Below are positions 35,481-45,139 of a stretch of 64,000 nucleotides of DNA, one piece after another; the stretch's first letter is position 1; each line of letters opens with the position of its first letter. Source of the DNA: Streptomyces noursei. Its GTDB lineage: Bacteria > Actinomycetota > Actinomycetes > Streptomycetales > Streptomycetaceae. The stretch spans positions 3,162,001-3,226,000 of the forward strand of contig NZ_CP070326.1 of the NCBI RefSeq assembly GCF_016917755.1. The letters are read 5' to 3'. Both the position numbers and the translations under genes were made by a program. The notes under the pieces were generated by a model, which ran no database searches, was not told the origin of the DNA, and saw nothing but the letters and a program-made list of their open reading frames with translations.

Positions 35481-36545
35481 TCAGGCGTTGCTGGCCGCCA
35501 CCCAGCGGTCCAGCGTCCGCCGGGCCGCGCCGGAGTCGATCGACTCGGCGGCCTTGCGCAGGCCGTCCCGGATCCGCTCGGTGAGCGGGGCGTCGGACGG
35601 CTCCAGCGCGGCCAGCGCGGCTGCCGCGTTCAGCAGCACCGCCTCCCGCACCGGCCCGGTCTCGCCGTCCAGCAGCCGCCGGGCCACCTCCGCGTTGTAC
35701 GACGCGTCCCCGCCGCGCAGCGCCTCCACCGGCACCAGGTCGATGCCGACGTCCCGCGGGTCGAAGGACTCCTCGTGGACCACGCCGTCCCGTACGACCC
35801 AGACCCGGGAGGTGGCGGTGGTGGTCAGCTCGTCCAGTCCGTCGTCGCCGCGGAAGACCAGCGCCGAGGAGCCGCGCTCGGCCAGCACCCCGGCGAGGAT
35901 GGGCGCGATCCGGGCGTCCGCGACGCCGGTCGCCTGGGCCCTGACCCGGGCCGGGTTGGTCAGCGGCCCCAGCACGTTGAAGGTCGTCCGGATGCCCAGC
36001 TGGCCGCGGGCCGCCGCCACGTGCCGCAGCGCGGGGTGGAACTTGGCCGCGAAGCAGAAGGTGATCCCGGCCTCCTCCGCGACCTCCACCACCCGCCGCG
36101 GCGACAGGTCCAGATTGACGCCCAGCTTCTCCAGGACGTCCGTGGCCCCGCTGGCCGAGGACGCGGCGCGGCTGCCGTGCTTGACGACCTTGGCGCCGGT
36201 GCCGGCGACCACGATGGCCGACATGGTGGAGATGTTGACCGTGTTCGCGCCGTCCCCGCCGGTGCCGACGATGTCGACGCTGGGGCCGGGCACCTCGATC
36301 AGGCTGGCGTGTGCGTACATCGCCCGGACCAGGCCGGAGATCTCGGCGACCGTCTCGCCCTTGGCGCGCAGCGCCACCGCGAAGCCGGCGATCTGCGCGT
36401 CGGTGGCCTCGCCGCGCATGATCCGGTCCATGACCCAGGCGGTGTCGTCGGCGGTGAGGTCACGGGCGTCGAGGAGGGCGTTCAGTACGGCCGGCCAGGA
36501 GCGGTCCGCCACGCTGCCGCCGCCTGCCGGGGTCACAACGTTCAT
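35481..36545 (-). CDS. trpD: Anthranilate phosphoribosyltransferase
   Basis: A 354-residue type III phosphoribosyltransferase that joins anthranilate with PRPP in tryptophan synthesis. Visible sites are [19 protein letters not shown] (PRPP and metal loop), [21 protein letters not shown] (anthranilate site) and [12 protein letters not shown] 36545 is preceded by GGAG 8 bases upstream; the frame extends 12 residues further without support. It is a stand-alone gene, separate from trpEG about 26 kb away in the window. Transcription ends at the strong hairpin at 35433-35459. Confidence 0.95.
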   Translation of the reverse strand: MNVVTPAGGGSVADRSWPAVLNALLDARDLTADDTAWVMDRIMRGEATDAQIAGFAVALRAKGETVAEISGLVRAMYAHASLIEVPGPSVDIVGTGGDGANTVNISTMSAIVVAGTGAKVVKHGSRAASSASGATDVLEKLGVNLDLSPRRVVEVAEEAGITFCFAAKFHPALRHVAAARGQLGIRTTFNVLGPLTNPARVRAQATGVADARIAPILAGVLAERGSSALVFRGDDGLDELTTTATSRVWVVRDGVVHEESFDPRDVGIDLVPVEALRGGDASYNAEVARRLLDGETGPVREAVLLNAAAALAALEPSDAPLTERIRDGLRKAAESIDSGAARRTLDRWVAASNA

Positions 36546-36608
36546 GGTCCACGCTCCTGGATCGTCTCCTGCTTGTGCCATTCACCCTATCGACCCCCGG
36601 GCACGCCG

Positions 36609-36641
36609 GAGGGCCCCGTCCTCTTCGTGGACGGGGCCCTC
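36609..36641 (-). terminator. Terminator after qcrB
   Basis: A perfect 13-bp stem GAGGGCCCCGTCC / GGACGGGGCCCTC with a 7-nt loop, 46 bases past the qcrB stop. It ends the qcrCAB transcript before trpD. Confidence 0.85.
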
Positions 36642-36686
36642 TGGGTGGCGTACTACGAGCGGAGCGCGTGACCGCGCCCGCGGGGA

Positions 36687-38324
36687 TCAGTGGTGGCCGT
36701 GGCCGCTGGTGATCTCCTTGTACTCCTCGACGGTCGGCTTGGGAATGACGTTGTCCTCGCCGTAGTAGCCCTTGGAGAGCTTGGCGCGCAGCTTCTGCGA
36801 GCGCTTGAACTTGCGCCGGACACCGTTCTCGTCGACCTCGGGACCGAGCTCGAGCGGCTCGGGCTGCTCGTGCTGGGTGAGGACGTGCAGCTGCTCCTGG
36901 TTGAGCGGCTCGTGGACCTCGATGAACTCACCGTGCGGCAGGCGCTTGATGATGCCGGACTCGCGCCCGTGCAGCACCTTGTCCTTGTCGCGACGCTGGA
37001 GACCCAGGCAGATCCGCTTGGTGGCGATGAAGGCCAGCACCGGCCCGACGAAGAACGCGATCCGGACGAACCAGGTGATCGAGTTGATCGACAGGTGGAA
37101 GTGGGTGGCCCACAGGTCGTTGCCGCCACCGATCAGCATCACGAAGTACGCGACGAGCCAGGCCACACCGAAGCCGGTGCGGGTGGGCACGTTGCGCGGG
37201 CGGTCCAGGATGTGGTGCTCGCGCTTGTCGCCGCGGACCCAGGACTCGATGAACGGGTAGACCGCGATGGCGACCAGGACCAGCGGGAAGACCAGGATCG
37301 GGATCAGCACACCGAAGTTGATGGTGTGGCCCCAGAAGTTCCACTCCCAGCCCGGCATGACGCGCACCAGGCCCTCGGCGAAGCCCATGTACCAGTCCGG
37401 CTGCGCACCGGTGGACACCTGGTCCGGCCGGTACGGGCCGATGGCCCACACGGGGTTGATGCTGGCGACCGCGGCGATCACCGAGATCACACCGAAGACC
37501 AGGAAGAAGAAGCCTCCGGCCTTGGCCATGTAGACCGGCAGCAGCGGCATGCCGACCACGTTGTTGTTGGTCTTGCCGGCACCCGGGAACTGCGTGTGCT
37601 TGTGGTAGAAGACCAGGATCAGGTGCGCCACCAGCAGGCCGAGCATGATGCCCGGCAGCAGCAGCACGTGGACCGTGAAGAACCGCGGGATGATGTCGTG
37701 CCCGGGGAACTCGCCGCCGAAGATGAACATCTGCAGGTACGAGCCGACCAGCGGCATCGCCAGGATGACGCCCTCGATGAAGCGGACACCGGTGCCGGAC
37801 AGCAGGTCGTCGGGGAGCGAGTAACCGGTGAAGCCGGTGAACATGCCCAGGACGAACAGCAGGAATCCGAACAGCCAGTTGACCTCACGCGGCTTGCGGA
37901 ACGCACCGGTGAAGAACACCCGCATCATGTGGACCATCATCGCGGCCAGGAAGACCAGCGCCGCCCAGTGGTGGATCTGCCGGATCAGCAGACCACCGCG
38001 CACGTCGAAGCTGATGTTCAGCGTCGACTCGAACGCCTGGGTCATCTTGATCCCGTGCATCGGCACGTAGGACCCGTGGTAGGTGACCTCGGCCATGCTC
38101 GGGTGGAAGAACAGCGTCAGGTAGACACCGGTCAGGATGATGATGATGAAGCTGTAGAGCGCGACCTCGCCCAGCATGAAGGACCAGTGGTCCGGGAAGA
38201 TCTTGCGCATGTTGGCCTTGGCCAGGCTGTAGATGCCCAGCCGGCCGTCGGCCCAGTCGGCGATCCGCTCACCCCGTGGCGCCTGGCCACGGCGCTCAGT
38301 GGTCGCGGTTGTCTCGTTACTCAT
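36687..38324 (-). CDS. qcrB: Cytochrome bc1 complex cytochrome b subunit
   Basis: A 545-residue di-haem cytochrome b of the actinobacterial respiratory bc1 complex, which oxidises menaquinol and passes electrons to the attached aa3 oxidase. The first four helices carry the haem ligand histidines in the segments RQIHHWAALVFLAAMMVHM and RFFTVHVLLLPGIMLGLLVAH. The long C-terminal extension (about residues 400-545) is usual in actinobacteria. ATG 38324 overlaps the qcrA stop by four bases (ATGA). It is the last gene of qcrCAB, followed by a terminator. Confidence 0.96.
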   Translation of the reverse strand: MSNETTATTERRGQAPRGERIADWADGRLGIYSLAKANMRKIFPDHWSFMLGEVALYSFIIIILTGVYLTLFFHPSMAEVTYHGSYVPMHGIKMTQAFESTLNISFDVRGGLLIRQIHHWAALVFLAAMMVHMMRVFFTGAFRKPREVNWLFGFLLFVLGMFTGFTGYSLPDDLLSGTGVRFIEGVILAMPLVGSYLQMFIFGGEFPGHDIIPRFFTVHVLLLPGIMLGLLVAHLILVFYHKHTQFPGAGKTNNNVVGMPLLPVYMAKAGGFFFLVFGVISVIAAVASINPVWAIGPYRPDQVSTGAQPDWYMGFAEGLVRVMPGWEWNFWGHTINFGVLIPILVFPLVLVAIAVYPFIESWVRGDKREHHILDRPRNVPTRTGFGVAWLVAYFVMLIGGGNDLWATHFHLSINSITWFVRIAFFVGPVLAFIATKRICLGLQRRDKDKVLHGRESGIIKRLPHGEFIEVHEPLNQEQLHVLTQHEQPEPLELGPEVDENGVRRKFKRSQKLRAKLSKGYYGEDNVIPKPTVEEYKEITSGHGHH

Positions 38325-39364
38325 CCGCGCTCCCAGAAGCTCGGGCCGACGGGCTCCGCGAAGTCGCTTACGGCTTCGAGGAAGCCGTCCTTCACCGTGA
38401 TGTGCAGCTGCGGCAGGGCGTGACCGGCCGGACCGAAGATGACCCGACCGCCGTCGGAAAGGTCGAAGGTCGACTGGTGGCACGGGCAGAGCACGTGGTG
38501 CGTCTGCTGCTCGTACAGGCTGATCGGGCAACCCACGTGGGTGCAGATCTTCGAGTACGCCACGATGCCCTCGTGCGACCAGGCGAGTTCCTGCTTGTCC
38601 TTGATGTTCTGCGGCTGGATCCGCACGAGCATCAGGGCGTCCTTCGCGATCTTGTTGGCGAAGTCCTCGTCGCTCTCCTCCAGGCCCTCGGGCTTGGCGA
38701 AGGTGAGGGAGCCGACCGCGATGTCCTCGGGACGCAGCGGGAGGTTCGTCGACTGGTTGACCAGGCGGATGCCCTTCTTCCAGCCGGTGGTCCGCAGCTT
38801 CTTCTCGGGCAGCGGGCCGAGGTCGCGCAGCAGCACGACGCCGGAGAGCGGCACCAGGGCCAGCGCACCGAACATCGTGTTGCGGATCAGCTTCCGCCGG
38901 CCGAACTGCGACTCCTTGGCGCCCTGGGCGAAGTCCGCCAGGACCTTGGCCTTGACGTCAGGCGTGGCCTCGATCGGGTGCCGCTCGTCGGCGACCTCCT
39001 CGTCCGACATCAGCGTGCGGGCCCAGTGGACCGCGCCCGCGCCGATGCAGAACAGCGCCACGCCCAGCGTCAGACCGAGCGCGAAGTTCAGCCCGCTGAC
39101 GTGACCGATCGGGAAGATGTAGACGATCTTGTCGATCGGAATGGCCACGTACGACGCGATGAACGCGACGGTGGCGAGCATGGACACCAGGAAGAGCATG
39201 GCGACGGTGCGCTCGGAGCGCTTGGCGGCCCGCTCATCAATGTCCTGGATACGGTGCTCGTGGGCCGGCAGCCCGGGGTCGGCGAAGGGGTTGTCCGCCT
39301 TCCCCACCGCGCCCTCGTGAGCCACGTCCCGCTCACTGGGAAGGTTTTCTTCTGTCTCACTCAT
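38321..39364 (-). CDS. qcrA: Ubiquinol/menaquinol-cytochrome c reductase Rieske iron-sulfur subunit
   Basis: A 347-residue membrane-anchored Rieske protein. Three hydrophobic segments in the N-terminal half fit the actinobacterial QcrA, which has three transmembrane helices instead of one. The [2Fe-2S] ligands are in CTHVGCPISL and CPCHQSTFDL, with the usual Cys-His pairs. Glycine loop residues follow in GPAGHALPQL. It takes electrons from menaquinol to cytochrome cc. ATG 39364 overlaps qcrC by four bases. Confidence 0.96.
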   Translation of the reverse strand: MSETEENLPSERDVAHEGAVGKADNPFADPGLPAHEHRIQDIDERAAKRSERTVAMLFLVSMLATVAFIASYVAIPIDKIVYIFPIGHVSGLNFALGLTLGVALFCIGAGAVHWARTLMSDEEVADERHPIEATPDVKAKVLADFAQGAKESQFGRRKLIRNTMFGALALVPLSGVVLLRDLGPLPEKKLRTTGWKKGIRLVNQSTNLPLRPEDIAVGSLTFAKPEGLEESDEDFANKIAKDALMLVRIQPQNIKDKQELAWSHEGIVAYSKICTHVGCPISLYEQQTHHVLCPCHQSTFDLSDGGRVIFGPAGHALPQLHITVKDGFLEAVSDFAEPVGPSFWERG

Positions 39365-40170
39365 GACTTCTTGGCCTTCGTAGTCCGGGCTGCGACCCAG
39401 ATGGCGACCGCGACACACGCACCCAGGCCGAAGATGTAGCCGAAGAGACCTTCGGTCACCGGGCCCAGACCACCGAGTTCCATACCGCCGGGGCTCGCGG
39501 TCTTGTCGCCGTTGACGGCGCCGAGGTACGCGACGATGTCCTTCTTGTTCTGCGGGCTCAGCGTGCCGTCACCGAAGGAGGGCATGTTCTGCGGGCCGGT
39601 CTGCATGGCCTCGTAGATGTGCTTGGGGTCCACGCCCTCGAGCGTCGGTGCGTACTTGCCGTTGGTGAGGGCGCCGCCCTTACCGGTGAAGTTGTGGCAC
39701 TGGGCGCAGTTGGTGCGGAACAGCTCGCCACCCTTGGCGACGTCGGCACCCGCCGCGCTGTACTGCGACTTGTCGGGCACGGACGGGCCCGGGCCCAGCG
39801 ACGCGACGTAGGCCGCGAGCTGGTCGATCTGGGCGTTGCTGTAGATGTTCCGCTTCCGCGGCACCTGGGCGCCGGGCTGCTGGGCCGGCATACGGCCGGT
39901 GCCCACCTGGAAGTCGACGGCGGCGGCGCCCACGCCGACCAGGCTCGGGCCGTCGGAGGTGCCCTGACCGCCGGTGCCGTGGCAGCTTGCGCAGCCTACG
40001 GCGAAGAGCTTCTTGCCCTCCTTGATGGCAAGAGACTGGGCGGTGTCATCGGCTTGAGCCTTGTCCGCCGGCGCGAACGCGGCGTACAGCCCCCCAGTGA
40101 CCGCCAGCGCGAAGAGTAGGACGACGAGCGCCGCCAGCGGATGGCGCCGTCGTGCGGAGAGCTTTTTCAC
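39361..40170 (-). CDS. qcrC: Di-haem cytochrome c subunit of bc1 complex (cytochrome cc)
   Basis: A 269-residue membrane protein with two haem c motifs, CASCHG and CAQCHN. The two haem domains (about residues 45-125 and 145-220) pass electrons straight to the CuA site of the oxidase, replacing a soluble cytochrome c. An N-terminal signal/anchor helix and a C-terminal helix (LFGYIFGLGACVAVAIWVA) hold it in the membrane. The start is GTG 40170. Expected Met ligands lie in RMPAQQP and NMPSFGD. It is the first gene of qcrCAB, 77 bases after ctaE. Confidence 0.96.
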   Translation of the reverse strand: MKKLSARRRHPLAALVVLLFALAVTGGLYAAFAPADKAQADDTAQSLAIKEGKKLFAVGCASCHGTGGQGTSDGPSLVGVGAAAVDFQVGTGRMPAQQPGAQVPRKRNIYSNAQIDQLAAYVASLGPGPSVPDKSQYSAAGADVAKGGELFRTNCAQCHNFTGKGGALTNGKYAPTLEGVDPKHIYEAMQTGPQNMPSFGDGTLSPQNKKDIVAYLGAVNGDKTASPGGMELGGLGPVTEGLFGYIFGLGACVAVAIWVAARTTKAKKS

Positions 40171-40247
40171 GGATTACCCCGGTGTCAGGATCTTCTGCGT
40201 CGATGCTTTGGATGTGTCTGTCCGATATGCGAGTCCGGTCGGACCTC

Positions 40248-40868
40248 TTACCGGATCAGGTAGATCGTGGCGAAGAGGCCGATCCAGACGACATCGACGA
40301 AGTGCCAGTAGTAGGACACGACGATGGCCGCGGTGGCCTGCGTGTGGGTGAACCTCTTGGCCGCGTACGTCCTGCCCAGGACCAGCAGGAAGGCGATCAG
40401 ACCGCCCGTCACGTGCAGTCCGTGGAAACCGGTGGTCAGGTAGAACACCGAGCCGTAGGGGCCGGACGAGAGCGAGAGGCCCTCGTGCTTGACCAGCTCC
40501 GTGTACTCGAAGACCTGACCGCCGATGAAGATGGCACCCATGATGAAGGTGACCACGAACCACGCGCGCAGCTTCTTGACGTCGCCGCGCTCGGCCGCGA
40601 AAACGCCGAGCTGACACGTCAGGGAGCTGAGCACCAGGATCGTGGTGTTGGTCGCGGAGAACGGAAGATTCAGCGCATCGGCGGATTCCTTCCAATACGC
40701 CTCGCCCGTCACCGACCGGAGGGTGAAGTACATCGCGAAGAGGGCCGCGAAGAACATCAGCTCGGAACTCAGCCAGATGATGGTTCCGACGCTGGTGAGG
40801 TTCGGTCGATTGACCGACGGGTGCGCGTGCCCGGTTTCTACTGTCGTTGCTGTCGCCACGACCGACAT
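40248..40868 (-). CDS. ctaE: Cytochrome c oxidase subunit III
   Basis: A 206-residue subunit III with five predicted helices. Typical segments are [19 protein letters not shown] (with the conserved Glu) and [19 protein letters not shown]. It completes the aa3 oxidase encoded by ctaCDF, which is 3-5 kb away. The gene precedes qcrCAB on the same strand, the usual actinobacterial order. ATG 40868 has no Shine-Dalgarno and is overlapped by a perfect 19-base palindrome. Confidence 0.94.
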   Translation of the reverse strand: MSVVATATTVETGHAHPSVNRPNLTSVGTIIWLSSELMFFAALFAMYFTLRSVTGEAYWKESADALNLPFSATNTTILVLSSLTCQLGVFAAERGDVKKLRAWFVVTFIMGAIFIGGQVFEYTELVKHEGLSLSSGPYGSVFYLTTGFHGLHVTGGLIAFLLVLGRTYAAKRFTHTQATAAIVVSYYWHFVDVVWIGLFATIYLIR

Positions 40869-40878
40869 TATGTCGGTC
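40860..40878. promoter_or_regulatory. Palindrome over ctaE start codon
   Basis: GACCGACAT-T-ATGTCGGTC is a perfect 9-1-9 inverted repeat whose right minus-strand arm includes the ctaE ATG. A transcript from just upstream could hide the start codon, or the DNA could be an operator at the transcription start. No named regulator site matches. Confidence 0.5.
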
Positions 40879-41151
40879 GCTTATCCCGCCCTCACTCCGG
40901 GGGGTGCCGTTCGGTGTGTCAAGGGCATATGGCCTGCTCGTTCGAGCGGTCGCGGCGGTCGCCCGAAGGGGGGAAGCGCGCGCCGGGGAACGCCCCACGG
41001 CCCCTGGGGAAGCCGGTCCTGACGGGCCGTCGACCGCATCCGGGGGCCGTACGGCCTCTCCTGCCGAGGGCCCGTCCGGGAGTAGCATCGCGCAACGGTT
41101 TGATCGGGAACCGTGCCGCTATGAAGGTGCCGCGACATAGGTGGAGGAACG

Positions 41152-41574
41152 ATGCAGGCGACTGCCACGGTGCTGGTCTACAGCGACAACGCCAACACCC
41201 GCGAGCAGGTCCGGCTGGCGGCGGGGCGGCGTCCGGCCCCCGACGCCCCGCGGATCGAGATCCTGGAGTGCGCCACCGCCCCGGCCGTCCTGGAGGCCCT
41301 GGGCCAGGGCGGTATCGACGTCTGTGTGCTGGACGGCGAGACCGCGCCGGCGGGCGGCATGGGTGTCTGCCGACAGATCAAGGACGAGGTCTTCCAGTGC
41401 CCGCCGGTGCTGCTGCTGATCGGGCGTCCGCAGGACGCCTGGCTGGCCACCTGGAGCCGCGCGGACGCCGCGGTGACCCATCCCCTCGACCCGGTGGCGT
41501 TCGCCGACGCACTGGCCGGGCTGCTGCGTCGACGGCGGCTCGCCCAGGTCACCCAGGACACCGTGCCGGCCTGA
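41152..41574 (+). CDS. Orphan degenerate receiver-domain protein
   Basis: A 140-residue protein with a receiver-like fold and no output domain. Asp61 in VCVLDGETAP sits where the phospho-acceptor would be, and Asp12 marks the first strand. The switch Thr/Ser and the conserved Lys are missing: the position of KP reads THPLDP. It is therefore a pseudo-receiver or an unphosphorylated protein-binding module. GGAGG is 4 bases before the ATG. It lies inside the ctaE-ctaCDF respiratory block, on the opposite strand, convergent with the L,D-transpeptidase gene. Confidence 0.82.
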   Translation: MQATATVLVYSDNANTREQVRLAAGRRPAPDAPRIEILECATAPAVLEALGQGGIDVCVLDGETAPAGGMGVCRQIKDEVFQCPPVLLLIGRPQDAWLATWSRADAAVTHPLDPVAFADALAGLLRRRRLAQVTQDTVPA

Positions 41575-41588
41575 GTGAGGCCCTCAAG

Positions 41589-41605
41589 GGGGCGCTGAGC
41601 GCCCC
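41589..41605. terminator. Convergent terminator hairpin
   Basis: GGGGCGC-TGA-GCGCCCC ends exactly beside the stop of the L,D-transpeptidase gene (stop at 41606) and 15 bases past the orphan receiver gene. An outer CCTCAAG / TGAGG region extends it imperfectly. Confidence 0.6.
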
Positions 41606-42883
41606 TCAGACCTGCGGGCGCAGCCGGGCGTCGGCGGCGGGATTCTGCCCCCGCTCGGCCGCGCCTGTGGTCGTGGGGGCCGTGTTCTTGAGCGCGCTGC
41701 CGGCGCGCCATTCCTGCCAGGGCATGTTCCAGTCGCCGAAGCCGTTGTCGAACGGCGTCATGGTGGCGCCGCCGCTGTTGACGACCTTGACGATGTCGCC
41801 GACCCGCACGGTGTTGAAGAACCACTGGGCGTTGCCGGTGGACATGCCGGTGCAGCCGTGGCTGACGTTGGCGGCCCCCTGGGAGCCGACCGACCAGGGC
41901 GCGGCGTGCACGTATTCGCCGCTCCAGGTGACCCGGGTGGCCCAGTGGACCGGCAGGTCGTAGGCGTCGGAACTGCCGGCGGCGATGCCCACGGTGGAGC
42001 TGCGCATCCGGACGAAGCTCTCCTTGCCGAGCACGACCTTGACGCCGTTGCGGGTGGAGAAGCCGGGCTTTCCGGTGGTGACCGGGATGGTGTTGATGGC
42101 CTTGCCGTTGCGGAGCACGGTCATCTGGTGCGCGGCGGCGTCGGTGACGGCCTCCAGCCGGTCGCCGGTGGTGAGCCGGATCGGCTTGGCCGGGCCGCCG
42201 TAGAGCCCGCCGGCGATCTTCAGGCCGTCGAGGTTGCTGTGGACGGCGACGGTGGCGTGGGCGGGCCAGTACTCCTTGGGGCGGAAGTGCAGTTTCTTGC
42301 CGTCCACCCAGTGCCAGGAACCCTCCACGCGGGGCGAGGAGTCGACCTTCAGGGCGCTCTCGACGATGGCCCGGGCCTTGGGGTCGGTGACGGGCTTGCT
42401 GAGTTCGGCGGTGATCGGCTGGCCGACGCCGTACCGGCCGCTCTCCGGGCCGAACTTGACGGTCAGCCGGTCGTCCGCGTCCTTGGTGTTGACCACCAGG
42501 GTCTTGCGGCCCGGGGTGCCGTCCTCCTCCTCGGTGCTGACCTGCACCGTGTAGCGCGTGCCGGCGGCCAGCGGCGCGGTGGTGCGCCAGCGCCGGCCGT
42601 CGGCGCTGAGTTCGCCGTGGACGTAGCGGCCGGTCGCGTCGGTGGTGGTCACATCCGTGATCCGGGAATCGTCGCCCTTGAGGGAGACCTCAAGCGGCTT
42701 GTCGGGGTCCGCCTTGTGTCGGCCGTCCGCCGGGATGTTCGTCGATATCTGGTCGGACGCGTCGTAGGGATTGGCCGAGAGCGGTTCCGACGACGAGCCA
42801 CCGCACGCGGTGGCGCTCACCGCGAGGGGCACGAGCAGGAGGCCGCAGCTCAGCACCGTCCGGGTTCGAGGTCTGTGACTCAT
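41606..42883 (-). CDS. L,D-transpeptidase (YkuD) lipoprotein with Ig-like domains
   Basis: A 425-residue exported peptidoglycan cross-linking enzyme. A signal peptide ends at a lipobox-like VSATAC (Cys27 or so), so it is a putative lipoprotein. Two Ig-like domains (about residues 45-220) precede the YkuD domain. The catalytic motif is HAAPWSVGSQGAANVSHGCT, with the active-site Cys. It makes 3-3 diaminopimelate cross-links, as in mycobacterial Ldt proteins. ATG 42883 fits the lipobox spacing. It lies downstream of the ctaCDF terminator on the same strand, which is a conserved Streptomyces arrangement. Confidence 0.92.
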   Translation of the reverse strand: MSHRPRTRTVLSCGLLLVPLAVSATACGGSSSEPLSANPYDASDQISTNIPADGRHKADPDKPLEVSLKGDDSRITDVTTTDATGRYVHGELSADGRRWRTTAPLAAGTRYTVQVSTEEEDGTPGRKTLVVNTKDADDRLTVKFGPESGRYGVGQPITAELSKPVTDPKARAIVESALKVDSSPRVEGSWHWVDGKKLHFRPKEYWPAHATVAVHSNLDGLKIAGGLYGGPAKPIRLTTGDRLEAVTDAAAHQMTVLRNGKAINTIPVTTGKPGFSTRNGVKVVLGKESFVRMRSSTVGIAAGSSDAYDLPVHWATRVTWSGEYVHAAPWSVGSQGAANVSHGCTGMSTGNAQWFFNTVRVGDIVKVVNSGGATMTPFDNGFGDWNMPWQEWRAGSALKNTAPTTTGAAERGQNPAADARLRPQV

Positions 42884-42941
42884 GCCCCAAACGTACGAAG
42901 TATCCCGTTCGGCGGCGCGTTGGATGACTGCAAACGGGTCA

Positions 42942-42971
42942 GGCCCGGACACCTGTTGGGGTGTCCGGGCC
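42942..42971 (-). terminator. Terminator of the ctaCDF operon
   Basis: A perfect 12-bp stem GGCCCGGACACC / GGTGTCCGGGCC with a 6-nt loop, 43 bases past the ctaF stop and upstream of the L,D-transpeptidase start. Confidence 0.85.
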
Positions 42972-43013
42972 CGTCCGTACGGCGTGTCCGCCGCGCTGCT
43001 CGCGTAAAGCGTG

Positions 43014-43412
43014 CTACTGGGTGCGGTTCTCGCCGTGGTAGTACTCGAAGACCCAGCCGAAGAGACCCACGAGGATCACCGGCAGGGAGAAGTACAGCAG
43101 CCAGAAACCGAAGACGACACCCAGGAAGGCGAGTGCGCCGCCGATCGCCAGGGAGAGCGGCTGCCAGCTGTGCGGGCTGAAGAAGCCCAGCTCACCGGCG
43201 TCGTCCGCGACCTCGGCGTCCTCGTTGTCCTGCGCGCCCGCGTCGACCCGCCGGGCCGTGAAGGCCAGGTAGTAGCCGACCATGATGCACAGGCCGAAGG
43301 CCAGGAAGAGCGCCGTGGTACCGGCCGGCTCCTTCGACCACACGCCGTAGACGACCGCCATGGCGAGGATGAAGACGCTCAGCCAGATGAACATCTTGCC
43401 CTGGATCTTCAC
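43014..43412 (-). CDS. ctaF: Actinobacterial cytochrome c oxidase subunit IV
   Basis: A 132-residue protein with four hydrophobic helices. The start [21 protein letters not shown] and the final [18 protein letters not shown] are typical of subunit IV of the actinobacterial aa3 oxidase. It stabilises the bc1-aa3 supercomplex. Its ATG overlaps the ctaD stop by four bases. It is the last gene of ctaCDF, followed by a strong terminator. Confidence 0.92.
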   Translation of the reverse strand: MKIQGKMFIWLSVFILAMAVVYGVWSKEPAGTTALFLAFGLCIMVGYYLAFTARRVDAGAQDNEDAEVADDAGELGFFSPHSWQPLSLAIGGALAFLGVVFGFWLLYFSLPVILVGLFGWVFEYYHGENRTQ

Positions 43413-45139
43413 TTGCCCGCCTCCTTGCCGCCGGCCAGCGCCTTGTCACCCTCGTGACCGTTGTGCAGCGCGTCCAGCGCCGCGATCTCGGGGTGGTGCA
43501 GATCGAACGCCGGGGATTCGGAGCGAATGCGCGGCAGGGTGAGGAAGTTGTGCCGCGGCGGCGGGCAGGAGGTCGCCCACTCCAGCGAGCGGCCGTAGCC
43601 CCACGGGTCGTCCACGCCGACCTTCTGGCCGTACTTGGCGGTCTTCCAGACGTTGTAGAGGAACGGCAGGATCGACATGCCCAGCAGGAACGAGCTGATC
43701 GTGGAGATGGTGTTCAGCGTGGTGAAGCCGTCGGCGGCGAGGTAGTCCGCGTAGCGGCGGGGCATGCCCTCGGCGCCCAGCCAGTGCTGGACCAGGAACG
43801 TGCCGTGGAAGCCCACGAACAGCGTCCAGAAGGTGATTTTGCCGAGCCGCTCGTCGAGCATCTTGCCGGTGAACTTCGGCCACCAGAAGTGGAATCCGGC
43901 GAACATCGCGAAGACGACCGTGCCGAAGACCACGTAGTGGAAGTGGGCCACCACGAAGTACGAGTCGGAGATGTGGAAGTCCATCGGCGGCGACGCCAGG
44001 ATGACGCCGGTCAGACCACCGAAGGTGAAGGTGATCAGGAAGCCGATCGCCCAGAGCATCGGCGTCTCGAAGGACAGCGAGCCCTTCCACATCGTGCCGA
44101 TCCAGTTGAAGAACTTCACACCGGTCGGAACGGCGATCAGGAACGTCATGAAGGAGAAGAACGGCAACAGCACGCCGCCCGTCACATACATGTGGTGCGC
44201 CCACACCGTCACCGAAAGACCGGCAATGGAAACCGTCGCGGCGATCAGACCGATGTAACCGAACATCGGCTTCCGGGAGAAGACCGGAATGACCTCGGAA
44301 ATGATGCCGAAGAACGGCAGGGCGATGATGTACACCTCTGGATGGCCGAAGAACCAGAAGAGGTGTTGCCAGAGCAATGCGCCACCATTGGCGGCGTCGA
44401 AGACATGGGCACCGAATTTACGGTCCGCCTCCAGGGCGAACAGCGCGGCGGCCAGCACCGGGAAGGCGAGCAGGACCAGCACACCGGTCAGCAGCACGTT
44501 CCAGGTGAAGATCGGCATCCGGAACATCGTCATGCCCGGGGCGCGCATGCAGATGATGGTGGTGATGAAGTTGACCGAACCGAGGATCGTGCCGAAGCCG
44601 GAGAAGGCCAGACCCATGATCCACATGTCGGCGCCGACGCCCGGCGAACGCACCGCGTCCGAGAGCGGCGAGTAGGCGAACCAACCGAAGTCCGCCGCAC
44701 CCTGCGGGGTGAGGAAGCCGGCGACCGCGATCAGCGAGCCGAAGAGGTAGAGCCAGTAGGCGAACATGTTCAGCCGCGGGAACGCCACGTCGGGCGCGCC
44801 GATCTGCAGCGGCATGATCCAGTTCGCGAAACCGGCGAACAACGGCGTCGCGAACATCAGCAGCATGATCGTGCCGTGCATCGTGAACGCCTGGTTGAAC
44901 TGCTCGTTCGACATGATCTGCGTACCCGGACGGGCCAGCTCGGCGCGCATGAGGAGCGCCATGAGGCCGCCGATGCAGAAGAACGCGAACGACGTGACCA
45001 GGTACATCGTGCCGATGGTCTTGTGGTCGGTGGTCGTGAGCCACTTGACGGCAGCGATACCGGGTTGCTTCTTGCGTACGGGTGGTGCTGCCGGAGCCGA
45101 TTCGGCGGCGGCACCCTGAGGTTCGTTGAGGATGCTCAC
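43409..45139 (-). CDS. ctaD: Cytochrome c oxidase subunit I
   Basis: A 576-residue catalytic subunit with 12 helices. Ligand motifs are [15 protein letters not shown] (haem a His), [17 protein letters not shown] (CuB His cross-linked to Tyr), WAHHMYVTG (CuB His pair) and [11 protein letters not shown] (haem a3 and a His). It reduces oxygen to water and pumps protons. The start ATG overlaps the ctaC stop by four bases. The long C-terminus carries a charged tail after residue 530. Confidence 0.97.
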   Translation of the reverse strand: MSILNEPQGAAAESAPAAPPVRKKQPGIAAVKWLTTTDHKTIGTMYLVTSFAFFCIGGLMALLMRAELARPGTQIMSNEQFNQAFTMHGTIMLLMFATPLFAGFANWIMPLQIGAPDVAFPRLNMFAYWLYLFGSLIAVAGFLTPQGAADFGWFAYSPLSDAVRSPGVGADMWIMGLAFSGFGTILGSVNFITTIICMRAPGMTMFRMPIFTWNVLLTGVLVLLAFPVLAAALFALEADRKFGAHVFDAANGGALLWQHLFWFFGHPEVYIIALPFFGIISEVIPVFSRKPMFGYIGLIAATVSIAGLSVTVWAHHMYVTGGVLLPFFSFMTFLIAVPTGVKFFNWIGTMWKGSLSFETPMLWAIGFLITFTFGGLTGVILASPPMDFHISDSYFVVAHFHYVVFGTVVFAMFAGFHFWWPKFTGKMLDERLGKITFWTLFVGFHGTFLVQHWLGAEGMPRRYADYLAADGFTTLNTISTISSFLLGMSILPFLYNVWKTAKYGQKVGVDDPWGYGRSLEWATSCPPPRHNFLTLPRIRSESPAFDLHHPEIAALDALHNGHEGDKALAGGKEAGK

